Assembly: GCF_000972845.2 (NCBI RefSeq)
Contig: NC_040013.1
Location: 4,516,642 to 4,580,641, forward strand
Direction: 5' to 3'
DNA from: Larimichthys crocea
Lineage: Eukaryota; Chordata; Actinopteri; Sciaenidae
Length of the DNA: 64,000 nt
How positions within the stretch are numbered: position 1 is the first letter of the stretch; the number at the start of each line of letters is the position of its first letter. Both the position numbers and the translations under genes were made by a program. Positions 56,458 through 64,000 of this stretch are shown here, one piece after another. The notes beneath the pieces were generated by a model. That model was not told where the DNA came from, ran no database searches, and was given only the letters and a program-made list of their open reading frames with translations.

Positions 56458-59400
56458 AGAGTGACAAATTGGTATAAACCTGTTCAATCTGCAGAGGGCC
56501 CAAAGACAAACTTATTCCCATTATGATTCATCAATGATCTCAGGTCGTTTATGCTTTTCTGGACTGGAAAACAAGGTTTGTTAAAACAGTATTCTCGCCT
56601 GCCATGCAACACTGTGTGGACATGGACAAAATGGATGTTTTTAATCATTTAATTATTAGTCTTTTAAGGGACAAACTACTTTAAATACATCTGATTATTA
56701 TAATATAAGAGATTATTTTGAACTTTTGAATGGTTGTGTATACCAAACTCGTGTATATAACAGCAGATGTTGGGTAGCTGTTGAAATAAACATTCAACAT
56801 TAGTCAAGTGGTATCTAAAGTGTGAAGTGCTCGTAGATGCATCCTCTCATATTTAGTTAAATACAGCTGAAGCTGTACTTCCTGTGTGAAGGAAGAAGTT
56901 GGTGTAACCGGTTTCAGCCACTAGATGTCTCTGCCACACTGTGTTAATTCAAAGGGTTTCAATAAAAGGTTGAATTTATCCACTCCTGATTTTCAGTAAG
57001 TGAGATGCACAATGTTCAGTGCATCAGTTCTGCAACGATGAAGCATGCACAGTGTTGCTCAGTGTACAAACTGATCATTGTCTCTTTGACCCTGCAGTCT
57101 TCCTTTAACCACCAACACCAAAGCAAAGTAAACACACTTTATATGTATCTTAATCTCATCTTGTCAGTTGTATATTTTCTTGAAGCTTGAGCTACACTCG
57201 ATATCTCCTTTCTAGAATATCGTACATGTGAGTTTCTCATCTGTGGCCCGGTCTTATTCCTTTAAGTCTTAACATTTCCTTCATGTCCTGCAGAAAGGCT
57301 AAGTCACAGTCTAAGACAAGTACAACTGGCATTAAGGAATGCCATAAATCATCTCTGCTCAGCGTTGTGTGCAACATGACTTCATCCACGTTGGTGAAAC
57401 CGGCCTGAAACTTTTTCACATGTTCACTGTTCAGCTGGAGAGCTGTTAAAATAGTCAGGTGCTGCAGGAGAAAGCAACATCTGAGAGCGTTCAAGAGCGT
57501 TTCAATTGCGCTAGTGAAGTGGCTGAACATGATGCTAAATTGGCTGCATCAATTTGATTGGCTAAGGCAGATGGTAGGTGCACAAATGTTGTACAAATTA
57601 GAGGGGGAAAAAAGGATGGCAATAAAATACAGTAAACCTATTACTTACTATTAATCTACCTATATTTTCCAGGCAACTGCGCAGCCAGAGTAAATGTTTA
57701 GTTTAATGAATTCAGCATATCCAGAACAAAAGCTGCATTGCATTTGATTCCAAGACAAATCTAGAGATGCTCTGGCAGAAATGGAAAATGCTCTGTTTCA
57801 TCTCTTCCCCCTGCCACTCCAGCGCTTTCTTCAGTAAAATTTGATCTAATTTTCTTTCCTGTCCTTGGGTATTTCCCCACAGAAATGAAGGGATAGTGAT
57901 TGCTGGGTAAGATTGGAGTGGATCTAATCTTCCACTGCTCTCAGTCATACTCCATTTCACTGCACATCTAATTTGTCACACTGCTAAAGAATATGCCACA
58001 AGTTTCATGGGAAAGAGAAGGACATAATGAATATAAAACACACTGGGAGAGGGGAGAGGCAATTGCCGTACCACACTAACCACAGTGCATTGTTCATTTG
58101 TCCCATCAAATTGCTGACACTATGCATGCACTATGGATAAATTGCTCTCCCTCCTCAGAATTGATCAAGAGGTTAAAACAATGACAAACAATAGTAGGTT
58201 TGCTGCTTGTAGGCAGAAGCAGCTTGTAGGCAGAAGCCATATATGACCACTGAGGGTCACTCTGGTGTGCTGGCATCACCCTTAAATGCTGTGCACCCCA
58301 CATGCATACATTTGTGTACCATTGTGTGCATTGCATACAGACGTGCACTTGCAGGACGGCATTGTTTCAAAGCATAAGGTAGCATAACGTTGTATCTGAT
58401 GACTCAAATGGAGAACTGTTTTATTACCAGCTTTAAAAAGCATTAACATCGAATTAAAAAAAAAAAAACACAAGCAGATGGTATGAATTGCATCTGCATA
58501 ATTATATTCTAATTTCGTCATTATTCATTATTACTCTTGTGATTGTCAGGGTGGTGATACACTCGGCAGCAGTCCAAGCAACAGGCAACAAAGTGAATAG
58601 ACAGGGTCAAAAATCTGTTCAAATGTTTCCTGGCAACAAGATGTTTCTCTGTGTTGAAAGCAGTAATTCCATCCCAATTGCTTTTAAAAGTTGCCCACTA
58701 CATAACTGCTGATGTAACTGGGCATGAAGCCTGAGTGAAAGACAGATCTTCAGAAATGACCATATGGAAAAAAGAAAAATGTTTAAAAAACGTTTTGTTC
58801 TCTTCGTCCACGCTTGTGTTAAACTCATTGATGAGTTCAGAGTGAATGTCTCTTTAAAGAAGGAGATGATAGAATCAGTGTGCAGAGCTGCTGCATCACC
58901 TATCCATGAGACTGGAGAGCGGCTGATGAGAAAGCCCTTCAGGACTCTTCTCTAAATAGGCATGAAATTATATCTCCCTCTGACTGAGATTAGCGTCCAT
59001 GGAGCCTTTTTGCGTCCGGCCCCCTCTTTTCCTCAGGCTCTCCAACCAAACAGGCACTTTGCAGTTTCAGCTCGTTTGTGCTCAAGTTTAAGAAAGTTCA
59101 TTTTCATCAGGAGGTGCTCTCTCCATCCTTCATCTTTCCTTGATGGGTCCTGCAGGATTTGTCACATATACTGAAGGGATGTGGTAAACCATAGAAATGT
59201 TATGTGCTGCTGATGATGATGTGTTTAGTAGAGCAACTACTTTATCATTCACTGGAAGGAATTTGATTTACTGTTAGTTTCAGGGTACACGATGCATTGT
59301 ACAGAACTTTCTTTTACCAAAGGAAGTTTAAAGAAACTGAAACTTCTTTAGGGGAAATTATATATTTGAATTCACATGTGGCTCACAGGCTCAGTCACAC

Positions 59401-61465
59401 TTAAGTACGGTCTAAGAAGGGAAACAAAGAAACTACTTTAATGTCACCAAAGTGGAAAATCGTAAACCTTCAGGAGAAATGAAGTGCCTGCACTATACAG
59501 CATATAACTCTAGGATATAGAGACCACATAGGAGCAAGAGTTATGTGCAATATGAAAAGGGTCACACAGTGATGAACCCACAGAGAATCACCACCAGCTC
59601 CGCAGGTCCCTTCAGCTCTATGGAGCATTATAGCTTCTTTCAACTCATTGTTTTGGTTTTATGCAGGTCAGCTTCACTGTTTCAGTTCATCCTCAATCTC
59701 CAGTTTACGTAGGATCACACCGAACAGCAGGCGGGCAAAGTTAGCAACTAGCTGGTGAACATAGTGGAGCCAGATATGTTTCTTGTGAGTTGGTGGAGAT
59801 CAAAAACAGAGCTAAAAGGAGATTGAATACACTTAAACTGGTAACAAATGATGCTATTGTTGCTCTGTATTGCTCGAACATGTATGTTAACCAGTGTGCC
59901 GTATCAAGTTGTTGCAGTTAAGTATCCGTAGCTTGTTTCTGCTGCCCCCAGGTGGCCAGAAAATCAGTAACTGCAGCTTTAATATGTCGATGCTCTGCTT
60001 ACTTCTTGCTGCCAGGTCTACAGGCTGCTAGGGGGCATGTTAGTGTCACTACCCAGTCCTGTACTAAGCCTTATGTCTAGACACCAAATATCATCGCTGT
60101 AATATTTTACATTATAATACATTTTACATAATTCAGGCTTAGTTTATTGGATGCCATAGGTGTTTAATATAGTCATACTTTCAAACATTTTGGTGACATC
60201 TTGGCTTGCTAAAAAAATACACTGTGCTCGACTTCACTACCACAGACTGCATGTACTTCCTAGTTCTGCAGCTGCAGTAGTGGGTATTAAAACTGAAGAA
60301 TGCTTGCAATAATTGGCTGCAAACAAAACCATACAAATAGTAATTTATTTCTAGATTTGGGTATAAAAACGATGGAATACAGATATCACTTGTAGTGGGT
60401 TATTTCAGATGATACTTTACTGATACCCAGCCCTAAAATAGCATATGCCTGGGTTACACGTTTGATTACTTTGTTTAGAACTATTTCAACTTTCTTCTCA
60501 GCTTCCTCATAAGTTTCGTAATAAGTTTGAGACTTGAAGTTAAAACGGACACTGATGCAGAGATACCAGCATCTTTAAGATGCTGGATCTAGCTGTGCCA
60601 GCGATGGAGAAAGAATGATGGTCTGAGTTTCCACTTTGCATGTGAGGAAATTTAAAAAATATGCTAATAGCCCTGGATATTATCGTGGTGTCATGGGTGA
60701 CACATTTTTCGTAGATTTTGTGGTCGGGTAGATGGGGCGGGGATAAAGGGAGCAATCCAGCTATCCAGGAAACAAACGCTGTGCCTTGGTCACATAAAAT
60801 TTGACCCTTAACAAATAATCTGGAGGTCATGGCAGTTTGCCACTTGTATCTTGATGTGTTTTGTGGTTTTGGGGGAGACATACGAACGCGTTCCCAAACA
60901 TCTTTTTGGCGGGGTGTGTTTGTACTGCCATTGCTGTGAACCATATAGTCAGAACTTAAGTGTTTCTCTGAGTTTATCTAACCAGTAAGAGAAGGGAAGG
61001 TTTTACTTTTCATCAGCATTAAACAACAGATTTTGGGGTTTGCTGATAGATAAACCAAAGTCATTAACTCAGAGGCACTTTTCTGAATGTTTAAAGGCAA
61101 CGGATGGAGAAGAACACAGAGAACTAAAGGACATTTTAAATTGGTAGATGTTGAAGCAAATCTGCGAGTGATGATGGATCCAAATAAGTGAAACAAGAGC
61201 AAAGCAACATATTTCATACCATATGCCAGATATGATAAATATTTTATTTCTGATCCGCAAAAGACACACAATTGATGCATTTGTATCTTTCATGACTTTT
61301 CAGTACAGAGGAAAAACCCAAACATATACACAGTATGGGTATATATGTATATGGGTATATCTTAAAGTGCAAGTGATTCACAAGGGTCAATCATGCGTTA
61401 CATAGCATCAGTAATCTCCTTAAATCCTCGATAACTTTTTGAATCTGATAGTAAAATAACTGTCA

Positions 61466-61491
61466 CTATATATATATATATATATATATAT
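61466..61491. repeat. (TA)n microsatellite
   Basis: A run of ta dinucleotides. Confidence 0.95.
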
Positions 61492-64000
61492 GAATACAAA
61501 ATAAACTTTACTAGTCACTGAAGCTTTTTGATTTTGTTTAAGCACAACATTTATGAATCTATTTCAAGTCTTGAGAGGAAAGAGTACCATGAAGTGCCAG
61601 AAGTGAGGGAGTCTTTAGTCTCTAGTGTTGACAGGAGAAAAACAGTTTCACAAAACTCACCATGGGTCAATTTAATAATGCTCCAGTACCACCTTAAGCA
61701 CCCTATATGCTTGAATTTAAAAAAAACGAAAAGCAAGCAAACTTATACTTTTCTCACTTTTGTTTTTTTCCAAACAGCCTTCATGGGTCACCAAACTTGG
61801 GCACGCCCTCGTCGTTAACAGACATTCAGTATACAGGTACATTCTCTGAAATTACCATTACATTTGACTTGGTGAGGAAACAGTCAATTTGCCCTTGCCA
61901 AATATGTTTGACACGAGGAGTGTTCATAGAAAATAAATATGAAGAACATGGATGGACATTAAAATGTTTCAAATGTAAATGTGGACTGATGCTGAGCTCA
62001 CTGTGTGTTGGCAGATCGGAGCGGCCACAGCAGAGGGGCATCTGGACAGCATCATACAGGGAAGTAACAGTTTAGCAGCAGCTGTTGGGTTTTGGATTTA
62101 CCCATGGACAACAAAGATACAGACATATGTATCAATAGTACATGAAGAAGCCCTGACCCTTCAGGATGCGAAATATTCAAACTGATTTTCATTCACTGGG
62201 TAAATAAAACATGTCTCAATTGCACATGTGCTGAATGTTTCAATGCCCTTTATAGTGGTTAAGATGCAAAGTGCATATTTAACATAAAATAGTAAGCTAG
62301 GATATATTACAGTGTGACTATAGCTCTTAACTTCCCAAGTGATTCCTTCAGAACTGCTGTCCTTTCACACCAAATGACACAAAAGAAAATGATCATATTC
62401 ACAGAACAAAAAAAGAAAAGAAAGAAACAAAACAAAACAAAAACAAACAAACAAAAAGAAACACCAGTTTACAAGAACCACAGAAACAGAAAAGCAATGC
62501 AGAGGAGCAATGCCTTCACACTGTGAGTGCAGTATGAGAGCACACATGCTGCTGCTTTATTCACACAGCATCAGCTGGCACTGAATGAAATAAAGGTCAA
62601 TTTCTGTGTTGCTGTGAATCCTTTGTATGTGAGATTATTGCATAGTTTGGAATTCTTAACATAGCTATTAGATTGACACTGACATCTGTTTGTTTTTGTT
62701 TTTTCCTCTGGTCTGTGCTTCAATCTCTCTTTATCTATACAGGACAATATATAAATTCACTTTTTTTTCAGGAGAGGACTGGGTTCAGTTCTTTTCATGA
62801 AATCAAAATAGAAACTATAATCAAAACCAAGCAGGCAGGCAAGCAGAACCACTTACGCTGAACAATTCCTCATAATTTTATTATGAAATCTGATTTGAAT
62901 GGTTTCAAGGGTATTTTTCTGAATGAATAGTGAACTGAACCCAGTCCTGCTTCCAAGTTCATCTTTATATTGCATTTTTTTTTATGTGCACAAACATTTG
63001 CAAGTTACTCCCACACCACCATCCTCTATATCTACCCAGGTATAGACAAAACAAACACCAGCATGAAGACCCTTCTCAGTGACTGTGGCTCTGTACTAAT
63101 CCTCTCTGAAGGCCATGAAACATGCGGTCTCATCTGCAAACATGTTCAGATTTCATCTGTGGTTTTTTCGGAGAGAGATCTTAATGAATGAAGTCTACTG
63201 GGACTTTTTGTTACGCTGATATACAGTTACAAATCCCCTAATACACACAAACTAACACGAGCTTCTTACCTACTGAGACAGCCTAACACCTGAGTTTCCC
63301 AATGAGCCAGCAAAAAGCAAAACAGCACACTGGTAGCTTTCTTACTTTGACTTGTGTTGCTTGTTACTGCTAGTGCAGTAAACCAAGTGTATGAAACTTC
63401 TGGACCTCAGACACTGGGTTCTGTTGAGTTTCCGCCTCATTTTTCTTCATCATTAAGTCGCAAACTAGATACTGTTTGGTCTCTTTAATCTAGTCGATCC
63501 TGGAACACATCACTCTCTTCAAGGCCCCGAAAACATATTTTCTGAATCAACTATGAGTGATGTGGTGTAACATGGACACACGAGAGATTTCTGTCCGTGC
63601 TCATCTTCAGTGGTTTGACATGGAAATGGAAAATTTCAATCCATCAATTAACCTCATCAAACCGCATCCACATAGTCTTGATTAAGCAGATTATCTGTGG
63701 TTTTGGATCATGAAATATTAATATTAATAGTGAATGTTATGAGAAGATTTCAGGGGCTTTATAGAAAGACTGCGACTGAGTGGCTAAAGCATACACAGAT
63801 ACCACATTATGTGCTCCCATGATGCGTGTCCTCACTTCTCTTGCATCTTTCCTATCTCTTTCTCTACCGTATAATGTCAGAAAAATCCAAATAAACACAT
63901 AGAAAATAACAAGAAAGAAATGCAAGAGTGCTACGATCAGAATGTATTTAAATATAACCTAATCTAAATGGAAATAGACAACGTTTTTGCTTAACTTTGT

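Larger units (their letters stand above)
55637..64000. other. Gene-poor flank to the window end, no gene seen
   Basis: It holds only short frames without recognisable domains, including a 134-codon minus frame at 60540-60944 and a 97-codon minus frame at 57237-57530, neither flanked by a convincing exon structure. Human synteny would put stc1 next; its cysteine-rich exons were not seen here. Confidence 0.5.

Noticed and set aside
57237..57530. A 97-codon leucine-rich minus-strand frame (MFSHFTSAIETLLNALRCC...)
   Set aside because: It looks protein-like in composition but matches no family I know and has no flanking exon signals.
60540..60944. A 134-codon minus-strand open frame
   Set aside because: No recognisable domain, no family resemblance and no clear splice or promoter context; length is within chance for this much sequence.
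56000..64000. Stanniocalcin-1 (stc1), expected next from human synteny
   Set aside because: None of its cysteine-rich exons could be recognised on either strand; it probably lies beyond the window or only an unrecognisable 3' UTR is included.

Overview
The window is vertebrate nuclear DNA, almost certainly from a teleost fish. The genes are split by GT-AG introns. They encode vertebrate proteins: an ENTPD4-type intracellular nucleoside diphosphatase, the mitochondrial iron carrier mitoferrin-1, and the homeodomain proteins Nkx3-1 and Nkx2-6/Nkx2.7. The repeats (LINE 3' ends, tRNA-derived SINE-like pieces, a short element beginning TTAAAGGTCCAGTGTGTAAC, many microsatellites) are of teleost type. 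The gene order entpd4 - slc25a37 - nkx3-1 - nkx2-6 matches human 8p21 as I remember it. The Nkx3/Nkx2 pair is a remnant of the ancient NK homeobox cluster.

Layout. 1-0.8 kb: a CpG-rich stretch with an unassigned exon-like segment. 0.81-5.78 kb: a 5-kb element with ~187-bp terminal inverted repeats, filled with minisatellites and a LINE tail. 5.8-22.8 kb: entpd4 (+), with coding exons 1-2 at 6.4-6.7 kb and exons 3-12 at 18.3-22.8 kb. A 10-N gap (7602-7611) and then a 9.2-kb indel-riddled second copy of 18.0-27.9 kb lie between them; I judge this second copy to be a false duplication in the assembly. 26.4-27.5 kb: a ~230-bp tandem array with repeated GATA-factor motifs. 27.85-33.9 kb: slc25a37 (+), with three 240-bp tandem copies in intron 1. 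33.9-42.2 kb: its long 3' UTR and repeat-bearing spacer. 42.2-43.1 kb: nkx3-1 (-). 48.1-49.9 kb: nkx2.7 (-). 50.2-64 kb: a gene desert with microsatellites and one inverted-repeat element; no stanniocalcin exon is visible.

The genes do not form one pathway. entpd4 acts in Golgi/lysosomal nucleotide hydrolysis, slc25a37 imports iron for heme and Fe-S synthesis (mainly in erythroid cells), and the two homeobox genes control mesoderm, heart/pharyngeal and sclerotome development. They are linked by old synteny.

Most useful observations: the false duplication and its exact insertion point inside a nested LINE; a single-base deletion in entpd4 exon 2; two competing donor sites in entpd4 exon 7 that reproduce the known 8-residue VSFASSQQ splice variation of human ENTPD4; and a tandem array carrying GATA motifs just upstream of the erythroid iron transporter.
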